Shown here one piece after another: positions 8,401-15,519 of a stretch of DNA of 25,945 bases. The notes beneath the pieces are model-generated. The model was given only the letters and a program-made list of their open reading frames with translations. It made no database searches and had not been told where the DNA came from. Made by a program: the position numbers and the translations under genes. The stretch is from Synergistales bacterium (GTDB taxonomy: Bacteria; Synergistota; Synergistia; Synergistales; Aminobacteriaceae), in assembly GCA_025997955.1 (NCBI GenBank), contig BNVH01000057.1, positions 1 through 25,945 on the forward strand. Reading direction: 5' to 3'. Every line of letters starts with the position of its first letter. The first letter of the stretch is position 1.

Positions 8401-9364
8401 CGCTGAAAACGCCATGAGAATGAGAGGCGCGAGAATATATAACCCGGACGGCGATCTGACGTGGAAGCTGAACATGGGCGAGACATACAGGATCACTATC
8501 CCAGTGTATAACTACAGTTTTATCGCTACCGGGCAGTTCAGCGCGCAGCTCTCGTATGCCGCCAGCTTCGGTGGCGAGAGGACGGCAATCGGGCAGCCCG
8601 TGCCGGTCTCCCTGCCCGGCAGGAGCAATGACGCCAACAATCCTAACTATGCCACGGTATCCTTCAATTGGACGGTTCCGGCTTCGTTCAAAAATGGAGA
8701 GAGGGTGTACATTTTCGCGGAGCTGGACGGTGGCGGAGCGATAGACGAAATACACGAGGCATGGGACTATGTTGGAGACATCGATTGCAACGGCGCCGGA
8801 GACCCGATGGGCAATAACGTCGGATATTTCGAGGCCTCAATTGCCGTAACGCCCCAAACCTTCCAATCGACCGGCGCAAAGGCGGCGACATTTGGCAAAA
8901 TTCAGGCCGCTGCGAAAGATTTCGAACTCAGGTTGACGAACATGACCGCCAAGGAACTGACCGATGCTCTGAATGCTAGAGAGAATGTATTTGTGAGAGG
9001 CTCCGTCCTTTATAAAGGAACCGAAACGATTACGGACGCGCATTTGAGAGTATTCGAAGGCGATTACAATCATGACGGCGGCAACTCGCAGATCGTGAAC
9101 AGGCGTATCTTGTCGATTATCCCCGGCGAGGAGAGGGAATTTTTCTTCCGCGTCAACGGGGCCGAACTCGTGAATAAAAGAGTGACTCTTGTGCTTACCG
9201 GTAATGAAATCGCTGAGCCGATAACAGCGAGCTATCCATCAGGCCCGGCGCATAATGGCGGCGGCTGCGACGCGGGCCTCGGTCTGACGGGCATGCTCGC
9301 GCTTTTCGCGTTGGCGGCGAGGATGGCGACATCTCCAAGCCCGGCGCGTTCCCGGACACAGTGA
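5435..9364 (+). CDS. large secreted FG-GAP/VCBS-repeat protein with Synergist-CTERM anchor
   Basis: A protein of about 1,309 residues. I prefer the ATG at 5435 because GGGAGGG lies about seven bases before it; an in-frame ATG at 5408 would add nine residues and has no ribosome site. An N-terminal hydrophobic stretch ending AVGTAMAAS is a signal peptide with an AxA cleavage site. Three FG-GAP-type repeats with the calcium-loop pattern GDFDGDG start near residues 273, 349 and 436; they are nearly identical at DNA level too (6251, 6479, 6741). The middle and C-terminal part is beta-rich, Asn/Ser/Thr-rich, with no domain I can name. The end carries GGGCDAG (Cys codon at 9266-9268), a hydrophobic stretch and arginines, matching the Synergist-CTERM sorting/anchoring signal. 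The tail after this (MATSPSPARSRTQ) is longer than usual. It is probably a cell-surface protein, perhaps adhesive or carbohydrate-binding, controlled by the two-component pair just upstream. Confidence 0.88.
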   Translation: MKFIVSVMKFKNIMVYRVALSLFCAFFMTLGGVFFAVGTAMAASDSPSPLVNTPDILAANGDFGYRKVNMLAIVAPGHGDATGQAQAYLFDNSGNKNGTLRDYNFRDFNVTSEPFQLSNNNIAATYRHGRSAALTVKPDSNGDYRFFVPMYLVDARYFTIGKVKKDNNGNMNIDDVKRINLATGSNASFATDATAGLFIDGEETESFVVGEATYYDGDVGDYISYYGSTSPVNLGFRVIPGEAYNADSYHWSSDNYTSVAKGQKLDLGIARVAAGDFDGDGICSEVAVIANSCVKPNVNGREDADSEYIVQVYKISRKPGSSLVDARQIYSNSKAGTHRASNLVGCDIAAGDFDGDGKTEFAVVVSHYDRKAFSGHTSNLNHADHFAHPKVQVYKWNGGAMKMSETILWDDAHVIGECGYVGFFDSNHRYGVLAEAGDFDGDGQDELVWAAFKQPTDNPVFPKASPIIASAFTFDKANLAPKEVNYVTPPIGPSNSNDFTSQYIYPHLSMLIAPLRGQLNPVTGKTLSQLVLSDRSGYCVYEANIDEKGVFKGINPGYSGLVSIGNGKSSNINVPLLAADFLDESYALGDPDWYVMSGHKDLSAVVQVPPYHVDYVPVADDPTSKLRNFSFVRDNSASYTVTNTGSTTDTFTARASASTAKGGGLNASAAFPFSIVKGNLGASMQNSVEQSLEKLNANKFGDLNRIAINTGMRDAYSYMEGNYYLWRYPMPVGESDNLAPGAPGDPDNPNSTNPADSTQYLEIVVPDKISNNLAKGDDDDYAPIHQEGNIFSYPVSVTGTLGYPKNNLTSSGQPMVVPMASDGGYSSYYKHIVYSSKSDTASITGTQEKSDNLSLGLTIPIPKAKGANFGAGGNLSYTNRHTSKNMYTMSTTVETDKELSYKVSGWKGMSFPWIRVQYLSDTIVFAEDNGTLNLAFGVRFDNASAGNVWTDPNSIYMRKPDPALNLPRLLVNKYSPAPEERVIFQVENIAENAMRMRGARIYNPDGDLTWKLNMGETYRITIPVYNYSFIATGQFSAQLSYAASFGGERTAIGQPVPVSLPGRSNDANNPNYATVSFNWTVPASFKNGERVYIFAELDGGGAIDEIHEAWDYVGDIDCNGAGDPMGNNVGYFEASIAVTPQTFQSTGAKAATFGKIQAAAKDFELRLTNMTAKELTDALNARENVFVRGSVLYKGTETITDAHLRVFEGDYNHDGGNSQIVNRRILSIIPGEEREFFFRVNGAELVNKRVTLVLTGNEIAEPITASYPSGPAHNGGGCDAGLGLTGMLALFALAARMATSPSPARSRTQ

Positions 9365-9376
9365 ACCCTGGCCTCT

Positions 9377-9630
9377 GTGGATTTTCTCTTGGCGCTCCAC
9401 ACGGAGGCCCCGGCGGAGATGACGATGCTGTTTTCGGACTATCGCTCGCTCTGTCTGGTGGAGATTTGCAACCAGACTCAGCACAACATCCTGACTCCCA
9501 GGGGCGCGGAGGTGCGCGATACGATAGCCTGGAGCAGCGCCCCGGACGCGTGGGGCAGCGACAAATACAATCAGGCCACCGCCCTTCAGGCAGACGGCGG
9601 CCCCCGCCGCCCGCCCATCACCTCACAGAA
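9377..9630 (+). pseudogene. unrecognised ORF fragment cut by ISL3 copy 2
   Basis: Directly after the stop of the surface-protein gene the same reading frame continues open for about 88 codons until the insertion-sequence junction. Possible starts are the GTG at 9377 or later ATGs; none has a clear ribosome site. The GC-rich translation looks protein-like (for example EICNQTQHNILTPRGAEVRD and DAWGSDKYNQATALQADGG) but I do not recognise a family. It may be the 5' part of a gene whose remainder was deleted when the ISL3 fragment arrived, or a former extension of the upstream gene. Function unknown. Confidence 0.35.
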
Positions 9631-10156
9631 TTTATCGAACGTTTGTGAAGCATTTGGGAAATTCTCTTCTATTCCCTTGATAAAGGCCGGCGACATGTCG
9701 CAACAGACTTCTTTTATATTCTCTCGCTTACCTCCGTGGCTTTCCAAGTAAGCCGCAAATTCCTTCAATACCTCATGTCCTTTGCCTTCTGTTCCAAAGA
9801 TAAGTCTTCGTTCCTCGTAACCCGAATACAAAAGAGACGTATTTATGCCCTTTTTGCCAAGACGTTTCATCCAACGCTATCATGTGTATGCCTGACAAAT
9901 CTAATTTTGACAATGCTTCTGTTACCGCTTTTTTCAAAAGTCGCCATAAACAATCATCCGTAATTCTCAGGCGGTTCGACGTTGCTTTGATCGTCGAAGA
10001 GCAATGTAAAGCAACTCCCGGGACGAGCCCAAGAAACTTCCGTTGTCTTGACTCCGCAATCCGGACATTTCGTACGCGGTAATGGCGCGAAGATATGCGT
10101 TTCAAACTGGAAAAAATCAAGGTGACGCCATTCTCTTATTCGAGTATCGTAAGCCG
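9628..10156 (-). mobile_element. ISL3-family transposase fragment (copy 2; right copy of the 529-bp direct repeat)
   Basis: A copy of 2317-2845 in the same orientation with two substitutions. It holds the middle of the transposase (zinc-finger segment, first two catalytic aspartates) with the same frameshifts as copy 1. Both insertion-sequence ends and the N- and C-terminal transposase parts are missing, so it did not arrive by ordinary transposition; the sequence on each side changes abruptly at 9627/9628 and 10156/10157. It interrupts the reading frame that follows the surface-protein gene and lies beside the tRNA operon terminator. Confidence 0.92.
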
Positions 10157-10246
10157 AGTCAAGGCGGGCGGGTGCAGATTTTACACCCACCATTGCTAAG
10201 CTCTGTCTGTCTTTGGTCGGTGTAAATGCGGTGTAAGAAAAATAAA

Positions 10247-10274
10247 AAGGGTTCAGGAAACCCCCTGAACCCTT
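10247..10274 (-). terminator. intrinsic terminator of the tRNA operon
   Basis: A perfect 11-bp stem (AAGGGTTCAGG with its complement) and a six-base loop. Read on the minus strand it is followed by TTTATTTTTC. It lies nine bases after the tRNA-Gly CCA end. Confidence 0.9.
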
Positions 10275-10282
10275 GAATTTGC

Positions 10283-10357
10283 TGGAGCGGAAGACGGGAT
10301 TTGGACCCGCGACCCCAACCTTGGCAAGGTTGTGCTCTACCCCTGAGCTACTTCCGC
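10283..10357 (-). tRNA. tRNA-Gly (GCC)
   Basis: A complete cloverleaf of 75 nt with encoded CCA. The acceptor stem GCGGAAG pairs with CTTCCGC, the D-arm has AGCTCAGGGGTAGAGC, and the anticodon stem CAACC/GGTTG encloses TTGCCAA, giving anticodon GCC for glycine. The T-loop is GTCCAAATC in place of the usual GTTCGAATC form, a mild departure. It is the last gene of the four-tRNA operon. Confidence 0.95.
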
Positions 10358-10390
10358 ATCTCGCGTTGATATAAAACTACTTCGTATCTA

Positions 10391-10466
<76 letters not shown>

Positions 10467-10496
10467 CTGTAACAGTTTTTACACACCAATCCAAAA

Positions 10497-10573
10497 TGGC
10501 GGGGCCGACGAGACTCGAACTCGCGACCTTCGGCGTGACAGGCCGACACTCTAACCAACTGAGCTACGACCCC
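10497..10573 (-). tRNA. tRNA-Asp (GTC)
   Basis: A complete cloverleaf of 77 nt with encoded CCA and the discriminator G expected for aspartate. The acceptor GGGGTCG pairs with CGGCCCC with one wobble, the anticodon loop CTGTCAC gives GTC, and the T-loop is GTTCGAGTC. Second gene of the operon. Confidence 0.96.
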
Positions 10574-10585
10574 GCATTCACAAAC

Positions 10586-10660
10586 TGGTGGGCGAAACAG
10601 GGTTCGAACCTGTGACCCCCTGCGTGTAAGGCAGGTGTTCTGCCGCTGAACTATCCGCCC
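10586..10660 (-). tRNA. tRNA-Val (TAC)
   Basis: A complete cloverleaf of 75 nt with encoded ACCA. The acceptor GGGCGGA pairs with TTCGCCC, the anticodon stem CCTGC/GCAGG encloses CTTACAC, giving anticodon TAC for valine, and the T-loop is GTTCGAACC. First gene of the operon, starting about nine bases after the predicted transcription start. Confidence 0.96.
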
Positions 10661-10675
10661 CAAAACACAAAGGAA

Positions 10676-10704
10676 AGTATACCCGTTCTCGGCGTTTCTG
10701 TCAA
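10676..10704 (-). promoter_or_regulatory. sigma-70 promoter of the tRNA operon
   Basis: On the minus strand TTGACA (10704-10699), a 17-base spacer and TATACT (10681-10676) form a near-perfect housekeeping promoter. The predicted start is near 10669, a few bases before tRNA-Val. Confidence 0.9.
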
Positions 10705-10771
10705 TATATTATTTTTTTCCCCTCATAACTGCACCGAACTGTCGGATATTACATGGATTGAGGCGTTCAGG

Positions 10772-12283
10772 CTATGGGCGCATCGTACCTTTTTCGCCAA
10801 GACGCGCGTGCCATGAGAGCGCTTCGCTCAAAATATGCGGCTCGTGCCCCTTCCCGATTTCGGCGCGTTTTCGGTAGTCGTCCAACAACTCCCTATACTG
10901 AGGATCAGCGCAGTTCTTTATTATCGTGACGGAACGTTCGCGCGGTGAGAGATTGCGCAAGTCCGCGACGCCGTGTTCCGTGACGATAACGTCCACATCG
11001 TGCTCCGTATGGTCTACGTGGGAGCAGAAAGGCACGACTTTCGATATCTTTCCGTTTCCACCGCTTGACGGGCAAAGGAAAATCGTGAGGTAAGCGTTTC
11101 GGGCGAAATCTCCGGAGCCTCCTATGCCGTTCAAAATATAGCCCCCTTTGACCATCGTTGAGTTTACATGTCCGTAAATATCGACTTCGACGGCCGTGTT
11201 CATGGCGATAAGTCCCAATCTTCGGATAACTTCGGGATTATTGCTTATTTCCTGGGGACGCAGAACCAAACGGTCGGCAAATTCTTTGAGGCGCGGGTAG
11301 TATTTCGTGGCGCCATCGGGACTGGGGGTCAGAGATGTGCTTGACGCGAAGCTGATTTTGCCTGAGTCGAAAAGCTCAAAGACCGCGTCCTGAACAACCT
11401 CGGTATAGACGGTCAACCCGTCGGTCGGCCATTTGGCAAGGCCTTTCAGCACGGCGTTGGCGACGTTGCCCACGCCGCTTTGCAGAGGAAGCAGAGTGCG
11501 CGGCAGCCGTCCGTTTTTGACTTCGCCATCAAGAAAATCCAAAAGATGTGAGGCCATGCGCTCGCTTACCTCGTCCACTTCAGCAAGGGGACGTTGGGCG
11601 TCTTTGACCTCGGAGTGTACTATGGCGGCGATTTTGTCAATTGGGCAGGGGATATAGGTTGTCCCAATACGGTCGCTTGGCTTTGTGATAGGAATCGGCT
11701 CGCGGTTCGGGGGGTTCTTGGGCGTGTAGATGTCGTGGAAACCCTCCAGCGCTTCGGGCTGAGTGGTGTTTATTTCCACGATGACCTTTTTGGCCAACTC
11801 CACAAACACCCCCGCGTTGCCAACCGAAGTTGTCGGGATGACGCCGTCTTTTGTTATCGCCAACGCCTCGACTATCGCGACGTCTACGTCGCCGTGAAAG
11901 CCGTATCGCAGATTTTGGGCGTTGTGCGAAAGGTGAAGGTCAGAGTACAGTATCTCACCTTCGTTGATTTTCTTGCGGATGGCTTCACTTGTCTGGTAGG
12001 GGAATCTTTTCTTGATACATCCCGCGCGCGACAGTTCGTCGTCCAATTCAGGCCCGACCGACGCGCCGGCCCAGAGCGTTATCGGAATAGCGCCCTGCGC
12101 CCCGCTTCGCCGCGCCAATGCCTGGGGGACAACTTTAGGATAACCCGAAGGGGTGAACCCGCTGCACCCTATGGTCATGCCTTTTTCAATCAACGCGGCG
12201 GCTTCATCCGCTGTTTTGAACTTTTCGTCCACGTTTTTCAAACGTACTTTTTCACGGAAAATATCATTGCTCAATATCTTCAC
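10772..12283 (-). CDS. acetyl-CoA hydrolase/transferase family, succinyl(acyl)-CoA:acetate CoA-transferase type
   Basis: A class I CoA-transferase of about 500 residues, the usual full length. It moves CoA between acyl-CoA and a carboxylate (acetate, succinate or propionate) or hydrolyses acetyl-CoA, and in anaerobes saves the thioester energy at the end of fermentation. The expected catalytic glutamate is E295 in VYTEVVQDAVFEL, and the CoA/oxyanion loop is GGSGDFARNA near 388-397. The N-terminal GCSGFTPSGYPKVVP is also typical. A GTG at 12283 opens the longest frame, but GAGGG lies directly on it; the TTG at 12274 sits about eight bases after that ribosome site and is the more likely start. 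The gene follows the terminator of the TRAP operon and shows no clear promoter of its own, so it may be expressed partly by read-through. It could finish the pathway encoded upstream. Exact acyl specificity is not readable. Confidence 0.9.
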   Translation of the reverse strand: MKILSNDIFREKVRLKNVDEKFKTADEAAALIEKGMTIGCSGFTPSGYPKVVPQALARRSGAQGAIPITLWAGASVGPELDDELSRAGCIKKRFPYQTSEAIRKKINEGEILYSDLHLSHNAQNLRYGFHGDVDVAIVEALAITKDGVIPTTSVGNAGVFVELAKKVIVEINTTQPEALEGFHDIYTPKNPPNREPIPITKPSDRIGTTYIPCPIDKIAAIVHSEVKDAQRPLAEVDEVSERMASHLLDFLDGEVKNGRLPRTLLPLQSGVGNVANAVLKGLAKWPTDGLTVYTEVVQDAVFELFDSGKISFASSTSLTPSPDGATKYYPRLKEFADRLVLRPQEISNNPEVIRRLGLIAMNTAVEVDIYGHVNSTMVKGGYILNGIGGSGDFARNAYLTIFLCPSSGGNGKISKVVPFCSHVDHTEHDVDVIVTEHGVADLRNLSPRERSVTIIKNCADPQYRELLDDYRKRAEIGKGHEPHILSEALSWHARLGEKGTMRP

Positions 12284-12303
12284 CCTCTATTCAAAAAATA
12301 ATA

Positions 12304-12343
12304 AAAATAAGAGGAGCGAGCTCGGCTCCACTCCTCTTATTTT
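12304..12343 (-). terminator. intrinsic terminator after the TRAP large-permease gene
   Basis: A perfect 13-bp stem (AAAATAAGAGGAG with its complement) and a 14-base loop that can pair further inside. On the minus strand it is followed by a T-rich tract and begins only five bases after the permease stop codon. It closes the long minus-strand operon. A-runs on the other side allow weak activity in the opposite direction. Confidence 0.88.
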
Positions 12344-12348
12344 AACAG

Positions 12349-13635
12349 TTATTTCAGCAACAGGCGGGGCAGGAAGAGGGATAGTTCAGGGAAATAAGTT
12401 ACAACCATCAGCGCAACGATAAGCGCTAAGATAGAGGTAACTAACCATGTTCCCATCTCCCCCAGAGTCGTGTCGCCCATGCGCATGGCCACAAAAAGGT
12501 TGACGCCCACAGGCGGAGTGCACATGCCGATGACGAGGTTGACGACCATAATACAGCCGAAATGAATGGGGTTCACGCCGAGCGGCGCCGTTACGGCTAA
12601 GAGAATAGGGGTCAGAATAATGATGGCGGACAGGGTTTCCATCACCATGCCGACCAGCAAAAGCAGGATATTGATGAGAAAAAGTATGACGTTTTTATTG
12701 GAGGACATTGACAAAATAAAGTTTGCCATAGCCGTGGGGACTTGCTCTATGGTGAGGAGACGGCCAAACGCGGCTGCGCCGCAGGCGATAATGGAAATAG
12801 AGCCGATGGTCATACAGGTGGGCTTAAAAATTTTATACAGGTCTTTGATTTTGATTTCGCGGTGAATGAATATGCTGACAATAAGGCCGTAGTCAACGGC
12901 GACAATGGCCGCCTCAGTGGGCGTAAATATGCCGCCATAAATTCCGCCAAGAATGACGACCGGCACTAAGAGCGACCATATGGGGCTGTCGCGCCAGCCT
13001 GTAACACTTTCCACTTTCCAGTCGCACTGCCCTCCGAATTTATACCTTTTGGCGCAAAAATAGACGTAAATACAAAGGGCAAGCGACATTAAAAGTCCGG
13101 GGATGACGCCCGACATAAACAGAGCGGTGATGGATTGCTGCGCCACGACGCCGTACATGATAAAGGATATACTGGGCGGAATGACGGGGCCCAAAGCGCC
13201 CGCCGTCGCCACGATAGAAGCCGAAAAACCCTTGTCATAACCGTCTTTCAACATGGCGGGTAGCATTATGCCTCCGATGGCGGCGGCCGTGGCGGGGCCC
13301 GAGCCGGAAATGGCGGCAAAAATCGTGCAGGCTAAGACGGTGACGATGCCGAGCGCGCCCGGTATTTTTGTCAAACCTTTCATACAGACAGCGACAAGGC
13401 GACGCGATATGCCGCCCATCATCATTATGTCGCCCGCCAGAACAAAGAAGGGCAGGGCGAGCAAAGACGTGGAGTCTAACGCGCTCGCGAAGGACTGCAC
13501 GACGAGATCCATAATGGCGGTGTTCCCCAACTCATATATGCTGACTAAGGCGTATCCCACCGAGGCGACGCCAAGCGACATGGCGATGGGAATATTCAAA
13601 AACAGCGCAAGAATAAACAGGCCGGTCACCAACAT
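12349..13635 (-). CDS. dctM: TRAP transporter large permease (DctM family)
   Basis: A 428-residue integral membrane protein, the standard length for the DctM subunit, which forms the sodium-coupled transport channel of a tripartite ATP-independent periplasmic transporter. It has many hydrophobic helices and the conserved family segments SGSGPATAAAIGGIMLPAMLKDGYDKGFSASIVATAGALG (split here only as a region, about residues 109-149), FTPTEAAIVAVDYGL and the C-terminal GMCTPPVGVNLFVA. A GGGAGGT ribosome site lies eight bases before the ATG. It follows the small permease by 43 bases and is the last gene before the operon terminator. The substrate is set by the binding protein and is probably an organic anion, such as a carboxylate or acylated amino acid. 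Confidence 0.95.
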   Translation of the reverse strand: MLVTGLFILALFLNIPIAMSLGVASVGYALVSIYELGNTAIMDLVVQSFASALDSTSLLALPFFVLAGDIMMMGGISRRLVAVCMKGLTKIPGALGIVTVLACTIFAAISGSGPATAAAIGGIMLPAMLKDGYDKGFSASIVATAGALGPVIPPSISFIMYGVVAQQSITALFMSGVIPGLLMSLALCIYVYFCAKRYKFGGQCDWKVESVTGWRDSPIWSLLVPVVILGGIYGGIFTPTEAAIVAVDYGLIVSIFIHREIKIKDLYKIFKPTCMTIGSISIIACGAAAFGRLLTIEQVPTAMANFILSMSSNKNVILFLINILLLLVGMVMETLSAIIILTPILLAVTAPLGVNPIHFGCIMVVNLVIGMCTPPVGVNLFVAMRMGDTTLGEMGTWLVTSILALIVALMVVTYFPELSLFLPRLLLK

Positions 13636-13678
13636 GAAACGTTACCTCCCGATCTCATTTTTCGCATAATTTGTCCTC

Positions 13679-14287
13679 TCATGGTTTTTCGAGGGTCGTC
13701 TCGTGAATGGCGTCGGCCTCAATATTTTTCTGCGCCGCTTTGATGGCCTCTTCCGCCTCGTCCACTTCCTTCATTTCATCACCCAAGTAAATACCTATCA
13801 GGCGCTGCACGCTGCGGATGATTATGAGGACGTGGCTTATCGGAACTACAGCGTACACGATATACATGGGAAGTTGCAGACCCAAAGACACATTGCCCAT
13901 ACGAATATTGCGCCGCACCATTGTAATGCCGAACCCCACAATAAAGAGACAGTAGATGATTAAAATAATAAATCCCACCGTCACAAGCCCGGGACGCCAT
14001 CTTTTCGGAAACACCGCCATTGCCGCCTCAATCTTGATATGGGCGTTGTTCAAAACGGCAAGGCTTACGGTTATCAACGTAAACCAGATGTAAAGATAAC
14101 GGGACAGCTCTTCACTCCATGTGTTGCCGGTATTGAAAACGAAACGCGCTACAACCTGATAGGTCATGAGGAAAAGCATTATAAATAAAGCGAGGACTCC
14201 TATATACTCCTCTATCTTATTGTACCACGCGTCAACACTAATCAAACGTCTCAGGAATTGCGCTCTTGGCTGGGAAATGCCTTTCAT
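13679..14287 (-). CDS. dctQ: TRAP transporter small permease (DctQ family)
   Basis: A 202-residue protein with four predicted membrane helices, the DctQ subunit that pairs with the large permease. Family features include ARFVFNTGNTWSEELSRYLYIWFTLI near residues 47-72, where the W-x-E-E-L-x-R-Y segment is the most conserved part, and SLGLQLPMYIVYAVVPI toward the end. A charged cytoplasmic tail of about 40 residues, rich in Glu and Ala, extends the protein beyond the usual length. The start ATG is preceded by AGAGGTG. The gene lies 69 bases after the binding-protein gene, with an RNA hairpin between them, and 43 bases before the large permease. Confidence 0.93.
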   Translation of the reverse strand: MKGISQPRAQFLRRLISVDAWYNKIEEYIGVLALFIMLFLMTYQVVARFVFNTGNTWSEELSRYLYIWFTLITVSLAVLNNAHIKIEAAMAVFPKRWRPGLVTVGFIILIIYCLFIVGFGITMVRRNIRMGNVSLGLQLPMYIVYAVVPISHVLIIIRSVQRLIGIYLGDEMKEVDEAEEAIKAAQKNIEADAIHETTLEKP

Positions 14288-14313
14288 GCTTTCACCTCTT
14301 TTTAGAATGGGGC

Positions 14314-14342
14314 GGGGAGGACCGCTCGAGAGGCGGCTCCCC
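14314..14342 (-). other. intercistronic mRNA hairpin between dctP and dctQ
   Basis: GGGGAG-CCGC pairs with GCGG-CTCCCC around a short loop, with one bulge, in the gap between the binding-protein and permease genes. No T-run follows. Such hairpins commonly protect the upstream message so that the binding protein is made in excess of the permease; that role is inferred. Confidence 0.5.
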
Positions 14343-14356
14343 TGAATATATCCGTA

Positions 14357-15385
14357 TTATTTCTTCCCTTTGTATTCCTGAATCAGCTTCTGCGCGTATT
14401 CAATGACTTCCTTGCCGGCAATATCGGATTTGTCTCTCAGTATATAGGCTGAGGCGTCCTTAAAAGCCTGCAGTTCCGCGTCGCTGTATTCTCTGACCGT
14501 CATCAGCGTCTTCAGCTTCGCCATGGTGTCGATGGCTTCCTGCGCCCTGAGTTCGCGCATTCTCGCGTCATACTTAGCCATGCCCGTCTCAAAAATCGTT
14601 TTCAGGTCGTCGGGCAAAGAGGTATAGAAGTTCTCGCTAACCATCGTCATATGGATGATAGCAAAAGGATTCATCATGCCGAGGACTTTCTGAACCTCAT
14701 AATATCTTTCCGTGAGCCAGTTGGGGAAGTTGGTTGTCACGCCGTCAACCGTGCCCTGCTGCATGGCGGTGTAGGTCTCGCCGTAGGCGATAGGCGTGCC
14801 GACCGCGCCGAAGGACTTCATTATCTCCATGTACATGTCGGAGTTGAGAATCCTTATCTTCTTGCCTTTGAGGTCGGCGGGACTGTCTAACGGCCCCTTG
14901 CTCAGGCTAATTGGGCACCAGCCGCCGTTGACCGCGGACATGATGCGGATACCGGTTTTGGCCACTAATTTGTCAGACAGATATTTGTTGAGGCCGTTGT
15001 CAATTGCGTAATAAAGCTCGTCGCTGCTCCCGAAAAGATAGGGATAGTCGAAGACTTTATATTCCGGGATATTGCCGGAACCGGCCAGAACTGACGTAGG
15101 CGCGGCGGCTACCTGCACGATATTGGCCATAACCTTTTCCGCGTCCTCGGCGTTGGAGTTGGAGAGCTGACGGTTGGGGTAAATGACGACCTTGAAGCGT
15201 CCGTCGCTTTCTTTTTCAAGGTATTCTTTCAGCTCTAAGTACGCCTGATGAATAACGTCCGTCTCCGGCACAACGTGAGAAATTTTGACCTCAATGGTCC
15301 TGGGGGCGGCAATGGCCGTTGCGCCGCTCGTCAACAAAAACGCTGCACTCAAAACAACCGCGACCAACAAAAGAAACTTTTTCAT
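14357..15385 (-). CDS. dctP: TRAP transporter substrate-binding protein (DctP family)
   Basis: A 342-residue periplasmic receptor. A signal peptide (1-26, ending AIAA) precedes the mature DctP fold. The conserved carboxylate-binding arginine is R178 in LKGKKIRILNSDMY, and the family hallmark GTPIAYGETYTAMQQGTVDGVTTN lies at 196-219. This arginine normally salt-bridges the carboxyl group of the ligand, so an organic acid or amino-acid derivative is expected. It is the first of three TRAP genes (dctP-dctQ-dctM) at the distal end of the large operon, directly after the M20 amidohydrolase, which suggests that the imported compound is the hydrolase's substrate. Confidence 0.95.
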   Translation of the reverse strand: MKKFLLLVAVVLSAAFLLTSGATAIAAPRTIEVKISHVVPETDVIHQAYLELKEYLEKESDGRFKVVIYPNRQLSNSNAEDAEKVMANIVQVAAAPTSVLAGSGNIPEYKVFDYPYLFGSSDELYYAIDNGLNKYLSDKLVAKTGIRIMSAVNGGWCPISLSKGPLDSPADLKGKKIRILNSDMYMEIMKSFGAVGTPIAYGETYTAMQQGTVDGVTTNFPNWLTERYYEVQKVLGMMNPFAIIHMTMVSENFYTSLPDDLKTIFETGMAKYDARMRELRAQEAIDTMAKLKTLMTVREYSDAELQAFKDASAYILRDKSDIAGKEVIEYAQKLIQEYKGKK

Positions 15386-15519
15386 GGTTCACATCCCTTT
15401 CCTGATTTTTTACGGAGCTCACCGGACGCGCTCGTGCGCGCGTCCTCATCGCCCCACCGACCCCTCATATTTTCAAAAGGGGCACAACCCACTTGGCGCT
15501 TTATTCGCTGTAAGCGGCT

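Noticed and set aside
15424..15445. GC-rich hairpin GGACGCGC/GCGCGTCC between the M20 gene and dctP.
   Set aside because: It is a real inverted repeat, but without a T-run on either strand; no evidence that it terminates or regulates the operon.
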